A stretch of 64,000 nucleotides of DNA from Methylococcales bacterium (GTDB lineage Bacteria; Pseudomonadota; Gammaproteobacteria; Methylococcales; Methylomonadaceae). The notes below the pieces were generated by a model. That model made no database searches and had not been told where the DNA came from. It saw only the letters and a program-made list of their open reading frames with translations. Positions within the stretch are counted from its first letter, which is position 1. Each line of letters begins with the position of its first letter. Shown piece after piece: positions 1 to 8,563 of this stretch. A program made the position numbers and the translations under genes. The stretch is taken from NCBI GenBank assembly GCA_028712795.1, contig JAQTPT010000006.1, forward strand, positions 45,004 to 109,003, given 5' to 3'.

Positions 1-296
1 GATTTCATGCCCATGCCCAAATAAGCGCCGGCATCGCCTGATACGTTGATGCTGCCGCCGTCGAGTTCTCTGCCGATAAAATCGAGCTTGGCGATACTAT
101 TTTTAATTATGATGTTTTGTGTATCAGAGCCGTCAATAGTAAATAATTCATCAACACGCAATTTGCGTTTGCCGCTTTGCAGCGTTATAGCTGCAATATC
201 GGCTAATGCCAAGTCTTTCAACAAATGACATGCCAGCGGCGACATATCGACCCGTTGATCGGGCTTGTGTTTTAACGTAAATGTTAAAGCGCTCAT
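1..296 (-). CDS. fhcC: Formyltransferase/hydrolase complex subunit C, 5' part only
   Basis: N-terminal 98 residues of FhcC; the gene runs off the left edge. FhcC is homologous to formylmethanofuran dehydrogenase subunit C and belongs to the Fhc complex, which hydrolyses the formyl group carried by the methanofuran analogue to formate in the tetrahydromethanopterin-linked formaldehyde oxidation pathway. Near the cut end the translation shows a glycine-rich stretch (GGSINVSGDAGAYLGMGMK) typical of the beta-helical repeats of this family. The ATG overlaps the fhcD stop codon in an ATGA arrangement, so the two are translationally coupled. The identification rests on this repeat and on position after fhcD. 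Very likely correct; its full length is unknown here. Confidence 0.85.
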   Translation of the reverse strand, partial: MSALTFTLKHKPDQRVDMSPLACHLLKDLALADIAAITLQSGKRKLRVDELFTIDGSDTQNIIIKNSIAKLDFIGRELDGGSINVSGDAGAYLGMGMK

Positions 297-1189
297 GCCA
301 TAATCTCCTGTAAATGAAAGTGGAACGGCCCAAGCTTGCCACCATAATTGCCCGCGCTAATGCGTTTGATGCCATTATCGGCGCCCAAATCACAAGCGGC
401 CTGAATGCCTACCCGCATGGCTTTGGAGATGTCCTCTTTGGTTAATCCATCAATAACAATTTCCATCACCGATTCAATCTCGGGCGACAAATCCGTTTTG
501 GTCATGCCTTTTAAGGTTGGGCAGAAAGCATCATTGGTTGATGCGTTCAGGCTTTTGTATTTTGAACCCACTTTAGAGCCTGAACGAACAACGCCGCCAG
601 GAAAAGGCATGATCACATTGGGAATTTTACGCATCTCTTCAATCGCGGCTTCGCAGGCGGCCAGTGCTTGGGGTTGCGACTCAGCCAACACTAAAAAGTT
701 GCCGCCGCCAATGGCGTCCACTTGACCTGTGGTGGCTTCAGATAAAAATTCGCCGTCCATCACAGGAATACGCCAGTAACGTTTGCCGGCGATGACTTTG
801 GCAATCTGAAAACCGTCGCCAAAATAACGCAGGTTTTTGCCCAACGGAATTCTGATTCCGCCATCAATGCCGGCAAACAGCGCTGAAGTGGGCGAGGTCA
901 GCACGCACTGCCCGGCCCTGGTTTCGAGTTGTTTAGCCAAGCCTTTGCCGCCCATGGCAAATATCATAATTGATACGCCGGGGCGGCCATCGGGAGTTTC
1001 TGAAGGATCCAATACCCGCTCAATGCTGCCTTCACAACCACAGGCAATCACCGAAGTCGCAAAACCGGTCATGGCCTGCGCTGAAATCATCGCCCATTTT
1101 TCATTTTGCGCGGTGATAATCGCGCGGGTGGCTTTCATTGGAAACGCTTCCGCAAACGTGGCGTCGATGGTTACACCGTTAATAATCAT
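293..1189 (-). CDS. fhcD: Formylmethanofuran:tetrahydromethanopterin formyltransferase (Fhc subunit D)
   Basis: 298 residues, the usual length for Ftr/FhcD. It moves the formyl group between 5-formyl-tetrahydromethanopterin and the methanofuran analogue in the cytoplasm, a step of formaldehyde oxidation in methylotrophs. The sequence begins MIINGVTIDATFAEAFPMKA and keeps the family's internal pattern (GCEGSIERVL, ETPDGRPGV, then IMIFAMGGKGL). It overlaps fhcC by four bases. The upstream neighbour is not fhcA, as expected in an unbroken fhc cluster, but a PIN toxin gene 40 bases away on the same strand, so transcription must either read through the toxin-antitoxin genes or start in between. 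No clear separate promoter was seen in the 40-base gap. Confidence 0.95.
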   Translation of the reverse strand: MIINGVTIDATFAEAFPMKATRAIITAQNEKWAMISAQAMTGFATSVIACGCEGSIERVLDPSETPDGRPGVSIMIFAMGGKGLAKQLETRAGQCVLTSPTSALFAGIDGGIRIPLGKNLRYFGDGFQIAKVIAGKRYWRIPVMDGEFLSEATTGQVDAIGGGNFLVLAESQPQALAACEAAIEEMRKIPNVIMPFPGGVVRSGSKVGSKYKSLNASTNDAFCPTLKGMTKTDLSPEIESVMEIVIDGLTKEDISKAMRVGIQAACDLGADNGIKRISAGNYGGKLGPFHFHLQEIMA

Positions 1190-1229
1190 ATTGTTATGCT
1201 CATTGTTAATGATAGATAGCTGAGAAACT

Positions 1230-1595
1230 TTATAGCAATGGATTGATTACACGAAGGTTTTCAACCCACTCGAAATCGGCGGTATTGCTTGTAGCCAGGA
1301 TATAATTATGCTCAATACAGGTTGCTGCGATCAGTGCGTCGCCCAACGATATTTTGCGTTGTTGTTTTAGGGCAATGGCCAGCTCATAGCAACCATGATT
1401 GAGGTAAATGATTTCCAGCTTATTCAACAAGTTGGTAATAACCTGTTTTTCAATAGACTGTAATCGTGCAAAACCTAACACTTCTACACGGCTAATAATC
1501 GAATACCTAGGATCCGTATCAATAATCCACTGCCGCAAGTTTTTGTACTCAGCTTGTACTGCGTAAATAATTAGATTGCTGTCAATCAGTGTCAT
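1230..1595 (-). CDS. VapC-like PIN-domain toxin
   Basis: 121 residues with a PIN fold: an early acidic residue in MTLIDSNLIIYAV (Asp5), a central Glu near residue 38 (SRVEVLGF) and an Asp in ISLGDALIAATC around residue 86. PIN toxins are Mg-dependent RNases, usually acting on tRNA or rRNA. The start overlaps the stop codon of the preceding small gene in an ATGA, which is the normal antitoxin-then-toxin order. It sits between fhcA and fhcD and has no evident link to C1 metabolism. The target cannot be told from sequence. Confidence 0.85.
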   Translation of the reverse strand: MTLIDSNLIIYAVQAEYKNLRQWIIDTDPRYSIISRVEVLGFARLQSIEKQVITNLLNKLEIIYLNHGCYELAIALKQQRKISLGDALIAATCIEHNYILATSNTADFEWVENLRVINPLL

Positions 1596-1855
1596 TCGTC
1601 ATAGCCGATATTGCGGTCTTGTCGTTGTTCCTTTTGCCAGGCCGCGCCATCGACACCCTCAAAAACACCCATCGCAACAGCATCATCCAAGGCTTTTTTT
1701 AATTGCTCTTTACGTTGCAGTTGGTCTGTCATTAAAAGTTTATTAGCCTGTTTTTGTTCTTTTTGTTCTAAAAACAAAACAAAGTCAAAAACTTCAGCTT
1801 GCTGTGCCGGCGATAATTCTTTGGTGTGTTGTTGTATTATTTCATCTAAACGCAT
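1592..1855 (-). CDS. DUF2281-like antitoxin of the PIN toxin pair
   Basis: 87 residues beginning MRLDEIIQQHTKELSPAQQA, with a hydrophobic helix pair (EVFDFVLFLEQKEQ) followed by a charged, Gln/Lys-rich tail. This is the pattern of DUF2281-type proteins encoded just upstream of VapC-like toxins. It probably binds and blocks the toxin through the C-terminal tail and may repress its own promoter, as antitoxins of such modules do. No classical AbrB or ribbon-helix-helix motif is obvious, so the assignment rests mainly on gene order, size and the four-base overlap with the toxin. Confidence 0.72.
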   Translation of the reverse strand: MRLDEIIQQHTKELSPAQQAEVFDFVLFLEQKEQKQANKLLMTDQLQRKEQLKKALDDAVAMGVFEGVDGAAWQKEQRQDRNIGYDE

Positions 1856-1918
1856 GGTTTTTTACTTGTTATAATTGAATGGTACTTGGCTTTTTAGCCA
1901 AAAAACTACTAGCTACCA

Positions 1919-2017
1919 CTATATTACGGCACTGAGCTTAATCAATAACGCAGCAATCAGTGCATCTTGTAAAAAACCTGCACCGATAACCCAGCGTATC
2001 AGCTTCACTTTCGCCAT
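1919..2017 (-). CDS. Possible 32-residue hydrophobic peptide between two toxin-antitoxin modules
   Basis: A short open frame encoding a peptide that starts MAKVKLIRWVIGAGFLQ and continues with a leucine/alanine/isoleucine-rich stretch. A GAGGTG sequence lies about four to five bases before the ATG, a plausible ribosome site. The basic N-terminus followed by a hydrophobic segment suggests a small membrane peptide. It falls in the 200-base gap between the two PIN modules, where no other gene fits. It could be a chance frame; no homologue is recognised. Confidence 0.35.
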   Translation of the reverse strand: MAKVKLIRWVIGAGFLQDALIAALLIKLSAVI

Positions 2018-2058
2018 ATACACCTCAAATAAACAGCTTTAATATAATTTATCTTCAA

Positions 2059-2259
2059 TTAAATATTTTCTATTTCCGCAAGAATATCATTAACAGAATA
2101 GTTTTTTTGCCACTGTTGACGGTCTTCAACATAGTTTCCATAACCTTGATTAAATTGCTGCATAAAACGTATAAAATCGGTCGCGCCAAGACCCTTGTAA
2201 AGAATATCAATTCCCAGTTTTTGAATTTCCTGCTCTGTTTTGTATTCAATTGCACTCAT
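2059..2259 (-). CDS. Small partner protein (probable antitoxin) of the second PIN protein
   Basis: 66 residues beginning MSAIEYKTEQEIQKLGIDIL, mostly helical and charged, with two Trp-containing segments near the end. It starts inside the stop codon of the PIN gene (ATGA overlap), so both are translated together. Here the order is toxin first, small partner second, the reverse of the neighbouring module. Proteins of this size after PIN genes of the type below are commonly predicted antitoxins. Function is inferred only from this arrangement. Confidence 0.6.
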   Translation of the reverse strand: MSAIEYKTEQEIQKLGIDILYKGLGATDFIRFMQQFNQGYGNYVEDRQQWQKNYSVNDILAEIENI

Positions 2260-2693
2260 GGTAAAACCTCACTCAGCCAAACCAAAGGGTTATAGACTGT
2301 AATATTTAACTGACTGATGCCTGCTACTTTTTTTATAAACTTATCATCAACTGTCAACAGCACATCGGCATGCTGTTCTGAGCAAGCTAAATGTAAAGCA
2401 TCGAAAGATTGCACACCAAATCGCTCAAATTCATTAGCTCTTGTGGCGATTAACGGATTAATTTGAATAATCTCGCTAGCGAGCGATTCTATTGCCATTA
2501 ATTCTTTTCTTCTGGATTCGTCCACGATTTTTGATATTTCAAACTTTAAAACTTTGCTACTGACTAAATTCCATTTTTGTTGTTCAACTAAGGTGAGAAT
2601 AGTTTTTATTGCTTCTGCTTCTAAATGCACCCTAAGATTTGATTGGTCATCAAAAGGTCTATTTAAACAGCAGTTATCCATATATATTTTCAT
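2256..2693 (-). CDS. PIN-domain protein, probable toxin
   Basis: 145 residues with the PIN signature MKIYMDNCCLNRPFDDQ, a form shared by a distinct group of PIN proteins, plus later acidic positions in SFDALHLAC and LLTVDDKF that would complete the metal-binding site. Likely an endoribonuclease. It is the first gene of a two-gene unit with the small protein that overlaps its stop codon. The unit lies just downstream of fhcA, 64 bases after its stop codon, on the same strand. The real partner and target are not shown by sequence. Confidence 0.8.
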   Translation of the reverse strand: MKIYMDNCCLNRPFDDQSNLRVHLEAEAIKTILTLVEQQKWNLVSSKVLKFEISKIVDESRRKELMAIESLASEIIQINPLIATRANEFERFGVQSFDALHLACSEQHADVLLTVDDKFIKKVAGISQLNITVYNPLVWLSEVLP

Positions 2694-2757
2694 GACATTA
2701 TTACACCATCAAAATGATGCCACTCGTTCCCACCATCCTCATAGCACAGACACTTCA

Positions 2758-4416
2758 TCAACTTCTCAACGGATGCACGGTAATACTTCCCCGCCCATCT
2801 TCTGTGATTTCATCATCACTAATTTTAAAGTTACCCATTTTCATGGTCAGGTAACGGTCGAAATAATCTTTCAAGTCTTTTTCGACCGATGGATCAAAGT
2901 CGGGCTTGATGGTGTGGGTTGTTCCCCATTTCGTAGAAACTACTTTGCCATCAACCACGACCAACTGACCGTCTTTAAACACATAATCGGGTTTTTCAAA
3001 CATACGTTGGCGGTCGGCATTGCCGGTGTAAACAGTGATGTCCGCCCAGTTGCCTGCGCTTAAACCGCCCCGGTCTTTTAAACCGATTAATTTGGCCGCG
3101 CCGGCACGGGTCATGATGGCGATTTCCTGTAACGTGTACTCGCGCTCAATGGAGGCCAATGTCGTCATTTTTTGGGCTTCTGGATGAATGGTTGATAGCA
3201 CCTCATTACGGAAACTTCTGTCCATTAACAAACGGATCAAATGCGGATAACTGGTAAACGGCGCGCCATTCGGGTGGTCGGTGGTTAAAAAAATGCGCCA
3301 CGGGTCATTAACCAACAGGAAGGTCTCCAGTCCTATCGCCCATTGCAAGGCATTGACAAAGTTTTTATCTTTGTATTTGAACGGTACAACACCGCAGCCA
3401 GCGTCGCACTCAATATCCATTGTCACCCATTTATTAGGGCTGGCAAACTTATGATTGGCGTGTTGACGCATACTATCGCCCGATGCCGTGACGGTTTGAC
3501 CAAACAGAATCTGCCCAACGTCGATGGTGATATTTTTGTTTTTATTGATGGCTTCGGCGATCTGCGCCGCGCCCGATGAAAACTTGAAATCACCCTCAGT
3601 GCCATAGCTGTGGAACTGTATATGCGTCAAGTGCATCGGCAGGCCGCCGATGCCCTGAATGGTATCCAGGGTGGTTTGCATATTGCCTGGCACACCCAGA
3701 TTACAGCCGTGGACATGCAGCGGATGCGGCACGCCGATTTCTTTAACGGCGGTTGCCAAGACTTGCAGAATATCACGCGGCGTCACGCCATAATGTGCGT
3801 TTTGCTCATCCAAATCCAGTTTGCGCTGGTTAAATTTAAAGGCATTAATGCCGCCGGGATTGACGACTTTAACCCCGATGGCTTTGGCCGATTGCATCGT
3901 CCAGGCCACATAATCGTTGATGGCTTTCTGGTCTTTTTTAGCCGTTAACATACGCAACAAATAATCATCGCTGCCCAGCATGACATAACCGCCTTTATCC
4001 AGAATAGGAATATCGGCCATTTCCATGTGCGCCTGAAGTGCATTAATTGGCAAGATAGCCGGTTCAAAACCGGCGGTATAGCCCATTTCCGCATAACGGT
4101 AGCCCGTTACAAAGGTGCTGGGCGTGGCGTGACCACAGCCGGAACGGGTAATATCCGTGCGCAGCACGGGATCGTGCCTATGATCTTCCGGCAATAAAGT
4201 TCTGGCAATATTGACTTTACCGCCGCCGATATGCGTGTGCATATCAATAGCGCCGGACATGACTATTTTGCCATTTAAATCGTATTCTTTATCAACTTGA
4301 ATAGTTTCAGTTGGTTTTTTAACAATACGCCCGTCTTGAATGTAAATATCTTGCTGCTGGCCATCAACCCCGCTTGCAGGATCATAAACCGTTCCACCTG
4401 TTAACTTAATCAACAT
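2758..4416 (-). CDS. fhcA: Formyltransferase/hydrolase complex subunit A
   Basis: 552 residues from the chosen start. FhcA is an amidohydrolase-fold protein related to formylmethanofuran dehydrogenase subunit A and carries the site that hydrolyses the formyl-methanofuran analogue to formate. The metal-binding signature DMHTHIGGGK is seen near the N-terminus, and later His-rich segments (HPLHVHGCN, MHLTHIQFHSYG, TTDHPNGAP) supply further ligands. The reading frame is open 19 codons further upstream, to a Met at 4473, but the family begins at MLIKLTGGTVYDPASG and a GGA ribosome site precedes it, so 4416 is preferred. fhcB ends about 60 bases upstream. Downstream lie PIN genes instead of fhcD. 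Confidence 0.93.
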   Translation of the reverse strand: MLIKLTGGTVYDPASGVDGQQQDIYIQDGRIVKKPTETIQVDKEYDLNGKIVMSGAIDMHTHIGGGKVNIARTLLPEDHRHDPVLRTDITRSGCGHATPSTFVTGYRYAEMGYTAGFEPAILPINALQAHMEMADIPILDKGGYVMLGSDDYLLRMLTAKKDQKAINDYVAWTMQSAKAIGVKVVNPGGINAFKFNQRKLDLDEQNAHYGVTPRDILQVLATAVKEIGVPHPLHVHGCNLGVPGNMQTTLDTIQGIGGLPMHLTHIQFHSYGTEGDFKFSSGAAQIAEAINKNKNITIDVGQILFGQTVTASGDSMRQHANHKFASPNKWVTMDIECDAGCGVVPFKYKDKNFVNALQWAIGLETFLLVNDPWRIFLTTDHPNGAPFTSYPHLIRLLMDRSFRNEVLSTIHPEAQKMTTLASIEREYTLQEIAIMTRAGAAKLIGLKDRGGLSAGNWADITVYTGNADRQRMFEKPDYVFKDGQLVVVDGKVVSTKWGTTHTIKPDFDPSVEKDLKDYFDRYLTMKMGNFKISDDEITEDGRGSITVHPLRS

Positions 4417-4475
4417 TTTGTTTTCCGAATTACATGGATGTAATGAATGCATAAAATGCAGGAGCAATTTCATGC

Positions 4476-5735
4476 CTACAAAGCTTGTTCAATGGCATTC
4501 AGTACGTGAGCCGTACTGGGCAAACCGGAATCGCGTAATTTCTTCAAGCGAATGGCAACCACATTATCCGTGCGATAGGCATGACCAGCATGATCAATGC
4601 CTGGTGTGCCGACAGGAATAAATACATCCGGTTCTTTTGCGAAAGTCATGCCTGAACGCCCCACCACAATAGTCGGCAATGACGTTGCCGGTGCCACGGA
4701 GTTGACGTTAAACGCCTGCACCCAAACCAGGGCATCGGCCTCACCGTTTGCCAATAATAAATTAGTGTCGTTTAAAAAAGGGTCGTATTCAGGATACCCG
4801 CGACTAAAGCGGGTTCGCGCCGGATAGCCTGTTGTCCAGCCGCAAACCTGATTGGCTGTTTGGTCACCTTCCTTGCCCGCCAAGGGCAAGCCGGAGCAAC
4901 GGGTATTTTGATCATTAATGTCTTTAATCATTTCCGACAGCGTCTGTACGGTCAATTCGGCCTGACGGTAAGACAGCGCCCCGGCCGCCCAGGTAACGAC
5001 GCTGTACCTGGCGGCTTTGAATTTATCGACAATCGCTTGCAAGTCAGCCACCGCAATACCGCAAACCGAGGCAGCGCGTATCGGCTGCCCTTTTACCAGC
5101 GCCCGTAATACCGCAACGACTTCGGGCAAATCTTCTGTTGCACAAGCCAAAATCCGTGCTTTTTGACCGCTTGGCGAAGTTGACGCATCTCCCGAAGGCG
5201 CTTTGCCTAAATAAATCACCTCACGATGACGGGTGTCATCGAGAAACATGGCTTCTTTATTCCACAGATAGCGCTCAAAAAAGCGAGGCGCAAAGGCTTC
5301 CAAATCCGTACCTACAACCAGCAATAAATCACAGCGATTTTTAACTTCCGCCAACGTGGTGTTTATCCAGCCGGAATCTTGCAGCGCCAGAAAGTTATTA
5401 CGCGCACCGGTGAAATTCATATTATCGACCACAGCGCCGCAACGATCCGCCAAGGCCAGCAAACCCCGCATGCCGTTGACATCGGTTGCGCAGCCGCCAA
5501 TCACGGGTAGCCGTGTGTCTTTTAATAAAGCCGCCGCCGTGGCGATGGCGACATCCAGACTGACTTCTTTACCATCAACACGGGGGCAGGTGTCGGTAAT
5601 CGCCTGCTCAAACGCAGGCGTATTAACCGCACAGCCATTCTCCATTACTTTCAGCGATACGCCATCAACCCTGATGGTCAGATCATCCGTGCCAATACCG
5701 CAAAAAGGGCTCGGTACTTCAGTTATCTCGGTCAT
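4476..5735 (-). CDS. fhcB: Formyltransferase/hydrolase complex subunit B
   Basis: 419 residues related to formylmethanofuran dehydrogenase subunit B, a molybdopterin-oxidoreductase-type fold. In methylotrophs this subunit is part of the Fhc complex and is considered to have lost the redox cofactor role. Recognisable parts are the N-terminal FCGIGTDDL, the segment VIGGCATDVNGMRGLLALADRCG, the middle LPLAGKEGDQTANQVCGWTTGYPARTRFSRGYPEYDP split over two motifs, and a C-terminal VFIPVGTPGIDHAGHAYRTDNV split likewise. It is the first gene of the fhc block here; its promoter should lie in 5736-5887, which also separates it from the next minus-strand gene. Confidence 0.92.
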   Translation of the reverse strand: MTEITEVPSPFCGIGTDDLTIRVDGVSLKVMENGCAVNTPAFEQAITDTCPRVDGKEVSLDVAIATAAALLKDTRLPVIGGCATDVNGMRGLLALADRCGAVVDNMNFTGARNNFLALQDSGWINTTLAEVKNRCDLLLVVGTDLEAFAPRFFERYLWNKEAMFLDDTRHREVIYLGKAPSGDASTSPSGQKARILACATEDLPEVVAVLRALVKGQPIRAASVCGIAVADLQAIVDKFKAARYSVVTWAAGALSYRQAELTVQTLSEMIKDINDQNTRCSGLPLAGKEGDQTANQVCGWTTGYPARTRFSRGYPEYDPFLNDTNLLLANGEADALVWVQAFNVNSVAPATSLPTIVVGRSGMTFAKEPDVFIPVGTPGIDHAGHAYRTDNVVAIRLKKLRDSGLPSTAHVLNAIEQAL

Positions 5736-5887
5736 TCAGCTGTCCTTTATAAAATTGGCTCTCTCACAAGGCACTCGTGTAAACAGCAGATGCCCGTTAC
5801 TTTGTGCCGATATTCTAACCTTAATTCATAACCCTGTCTCAATAAACCGTAGACCGGCTTCATCAAATTCGGGTTTTGAAGCCTCCG

Positions 5888-6265
5888 CTACAACCCTATT
5901 TCAAACAGCAACTTAACGGACACATAAACAACCAGCAACATTGCAAATAGGTAGGCACAGAATAGCAACGGCTTTTCTATAAACGTTTTCAGCAACGTGC
6001 TCTGCTGCCCCGCTTTTTTACTTTGCAAATAATTCTCACGCGAAGTCAGAAATCGCTGTTGTTGATAGGCGTTGAGCAAATCCCTGGCTTTTTCCAACTC
6101 GACATCATTCCTAAGCCACAGTGCGGGCATGGACATCCCCCAGTTTCCTGCTGATGTTTCATAAAAATCGATGTTCTGTTCAGCAAGCAGTTCGCGAACT
6201 TCATCTGCTTCATCCTCGGGCACGCCGCGCAGGGAAAATAATAATATCGTCATGATGTTGGGCAA
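5888..6265 (-). CDS. DUF6164-type small membrane protein
   Basis: 125 residues. The N-terminal half (LLFSLRGVPEDEADEVREL then LLAEQNIDFYETSAGNWGMS) looks like a small alpha/beta ACT-like or signal-transducing fold. The C-terminal end carries one transmembrane segment (LLFCAYLFAMLLVVYVSVKL). This pattern matches uncharacterised proteins grouped as DUF6164. A start four codons downstream (MTILLFSL) is equally possible. It lies downstream of nothing obvious and probably forms its own unit. Role unknown. Confidence 0.65.
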   Translation of the reverse strand: MPNIMTILLFSLRGVPEDEADEVRELLAEQNIDFYETSAGNWGMSMPALWLRNDVELEKARDLLNAYQQQRFLTSRENYLQSKKAGQQSTLLKTFIEKPLLFCAYLFAMLLVVYVSVKLLFEIGL

Positions 6266-6418
6266 TTGGAAACGCAGTGAAGTTGAAATGAGCTATTATA
6301 GCGGCAACTTATTCACGCGCACTGACAAAACGCGGCAAGATCTTGGCCGGGAGGGCTAAAACTGGACTGTCCATCCTTGACTCTTCTTCACAGCGCATAG
6401 TAAAGCATATAAAAAGCA

Positions 6419-6973
6419 ATGGATAAAAAAGACCAACAATTGATAACAGCAACCCAAGCCTGGTTAAAAAACATCATTATTGAATACAGCATTTGTCCTT
6501 TTGCCAAACATGAGCTGGAACGCGGAAGTATCCGTTTTAGCGTCGACCACGACACAGAAATTGAACGCTGCCTGTTAAATTTGATGCTGGAATGTGACCG
6601 GTTGAATATTGATTCAAGCATTGAAACCACGCTACTGATTTATGATCGCGCTTTTACGTCATTCGACGACTATTTGGATTTTCTTGAACTTGCCGAGACT
6701 CTGTTAATTGAAGAGGACTATGAAGGTGTTTACCAATTAGCCAGCTTTCATCCGGATTACTGTTTTGAAGGCGCAAAACAGGACGATCCGGCTAACTATA
6801 CCAACCGCTCGCCCTATCCACTGTTACATTTATTGCGGGAAACCAGCATTGAGCGGGCAGTAGCTACCTACCCAAATACTGAAAACATCCCGCAACGAAA
6901 TATTGAGTTAACGCGCGAATTGGGGCTTTCCAAAATGCGGGCGTTATTAGCCGCGTGTTTTCCATCTAAATAA
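6419..6973 (+). CDS. DUF1415 family protein
   Basis: 184 residues with the family's early signature (TATQAWLKNIIIEYSICPFA), an acidic middle with a di-acid run (EDYEGVYQLASFHPDYCFEG) and a conserved NRSPYPLLHLLRE segment. DUF1415 proteins are widespread in Gammaproteobacteria with unknown function. The ATG at 6419 is the only good start. A TTGACT hexamer lies near 6377, but a clear matching -10 was not established. It converges with the TPR gene on the other strand. Confidence 0.85.
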   Translation: MDKKDQQLITATQAWLKNIIIEYSICPFAKHELERGSIRFSVDHDTEIERCLLNLMLECDRLNIDSSIETTLLIYDRAFTSFDDYLDFLELAETLLIEEDYEGVYQLASFHPDYCFEGAKQDDPANYTNRSPYPLLHLLRETSIERAVATYPNTENIPQRNIELTRELGLSKMRALLAACFPSK

Positions 6974-7051
6974 CGGCAAGTAAATCACCGGAATAATATA
7001 GATATTATCGTTGAAGCTGTTTAATCCGTTGCTGCCATATAAAACATAACA

Positions 7052-7804
7052 TTATTCAGCTTTTTCATCCACAGCCGTCGTTTCAGCAGCAGCATGTTCA
7101 GCGGGAGTTTCTTCGGTACCAAAGTCTTTTTCAACCAGTTTCCATTTCGAGGAAGTGGGATCAACAACAGCCTCTTTATTTCCAGCCGCCTCTTCAGTTT
7201 TTTTAGTTAACGTTTCCATGAACTCTACAAACCAATCTTGTTCTTTAACGCCGGTTAGATCCGGGTCGTTTAGAATATCCTTGGCTTCTGGCAGAGTGAC
7301 CTTATCCCGAGCAGTTTCCAAGGCCTTCAAGCATGCCTCTTTATTACCTCGTAAACCATAAATACAAGCCAAATTATAAGAAGCCGTCCCTGCTTGAATA
7401 ACGTTGGCTTTTTCGAATTGTTTTCTGGCCAATTCGTACAGCTCGCTATCAGGCTTGACTTTTTTAAGCCGTGCCAGATCCATATAAGCAACACCGCCAT
7501 TGATTGCAGACCCCAGATAATCGGGATTAATCAGCAAACAAAATGCGAACCTGTCAATTGCATCCTGATATATTCTGGCCGCCTCATCACCGGTTTTGGT
7601 TTTTGCCTGATGCAATAAAGCAAAACCCCAATTGTATAAGGCATCAGCCCGCAGCGGGTCGTCGTGCAGGACATCTGCGTAGCCTTGATAAGCGGCTTTA
7701 TACAGGCCATCAGCTGTACTGCCTTCACTTTTACGGGCTTTTGCGGTTTGCTCAATGGTTGCATTGAGTTTGGATCTTTTGGTGAACGATGCTAACAGCG
7801 ACAT
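7052..7804 (-). CDS. TPR-type repeat protein
   Basis: 250 residues. Helical repeats with TPR spacing are visible at about 35-65 (YQGYADVLHDDPLRADALYN), 75-110 and 130-165 (ASYNLACIYGLRGNKEACL). The last 50 residues are acidic and low in complexity, rich in Glu, Ala and Thr. TPR proteins act as binding scaffolds; the partner is unknown. No signal peptide is seen, so it is probably cytoplasmic. It is a single-gene unit converging with the DUF1415 gene. The name reflects fold only. Confidence 0.7.
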   Translation of the reverse strand: MSLLASFTKRSKLNATIEQTAKARKSEGSTADGLYKAAYQGYADVLHDDPLRADALYNWGFALLHQAKTKTGDEAARIYQDAIDRFAFCLLINPDYLGSAINGGVAYMDLARLKKVKPDSELYELARKQFEKANVIQAGTASYNLACIYGLRGNKEACLKALETARDKVTLPEAKDILNDPDLTGVKEQDWFVEFMETLTKKTEEAAGNKEAVVDPTSSKWKLVEKDFGTEETPAEHAAAETTAVDEKAE

Positions 7805-7898
7805 TACATGGACTCCTGACTTTAAGGGTTATTGGTCGAAATATTATAGGATAACAGTGGTACTTCTTACGGCACTATTAAATATTCGTGAAACAGGC

Positions 7899-8561
7899 TT
7901 ACTCTTTTCCTGATAAAAAAGGCACAAAAGTAACGTCTTCCAGTTCTTCAATATCAAAACCACTTGCCGTTCGGGTCACCCGCTGTAATATTTGTTGTCC
8001 GCTGATCCCTATGGGAATGACCATAACTCCGCCAATGGCTAGCTGTTGTAACAAAATTGGCGGGATTTCAGCGGGGGCCGCAGACGCAATAATGCCATCG
8101 AACAGCGCATATTCGGGCCACCCCTGATAACCGTCATTGTAAAGATAACTGATATTTTTAAGCTTTAAATCCCATAAATAGCTTTTTGCTTTTTTCTGTA
8201 ACGGCAAGATTCTTTCAATGGAATACACATGATCGACTAGCTGCGCCAGAATGGCAGTCTGATATCCGCACCCCGTCCCTATTTCAAGCACCTTGCCTAA
8301 ATGACCGGATGAACCCAATAGCAGTTCAGTCATCTTTGCGACGATATAAGGCTGGGAAATAGTTTGATTATAACCAATCGGTAGTGCAGTATCTTCGTAT
8401 GCCCTGCTGGACAAGGCTTCATCCATAAAAATATGCCTGGGGGTATCACGCATGATTTCAAGGATTTTCTTATTATGGATACCCTGCTCGGATAAGCGCT
8501 TAATCATGCGCTCACGCGTGCGCAGGGAAGTCATGCCTATGCCTTGTAGGCTTGGGTTCAT
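7899..8561 (-). CDS. pcm: Protein-L-isoaspartate O-methyltransferase
   Basis: 220 residues from the chosen start. Pcm uses S-adenosylmethionine to methylate L-isoaspartyl residues in damaged proteins so that they can revert to aspartate. The SAM-binding loop VLEIGTGCGYQTAILAQL is clear, preceded by YNQTISQPYIVAKM, a family hallmark. The frame stays open to 8585, inside surE, but a strong AGGAGG seven bases before the ATG at 8561 and a two-base gap after the surE stop fix the start here. The surE-pcm pairing is standard in Gammaproteobacteria; the usual nlpD and rpoS are not next to it. Confidence 0.94.
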   Translation of the reverse strand: MNPSLQGIGMTSLRTRERMIKRLSEQGIHNKKILEIMRDTPRHIFMDEALSSRAYEDTALPIGYNQTISQPYIVAKMTELLLGSSGHLGKVLEIGTGCGYQTAILAQLVDHVYSIERILPLQKKAKSYLWDLKLKNISYLYNDGYQGWPEYALFDGIIASAAPAEIPPILLQQLAIGGVMVIPIGISGQQILQRVTRTASGFDIEELEDVTFVPFLSGKE

Positions 8562-8563
8562 TG

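Noticed and set aside
4417..4473. FhcA start 19 codons upstream
   Set aside because: No ribosome site; FhcA proteins begin at the Met at 4416, which has GGA before it.
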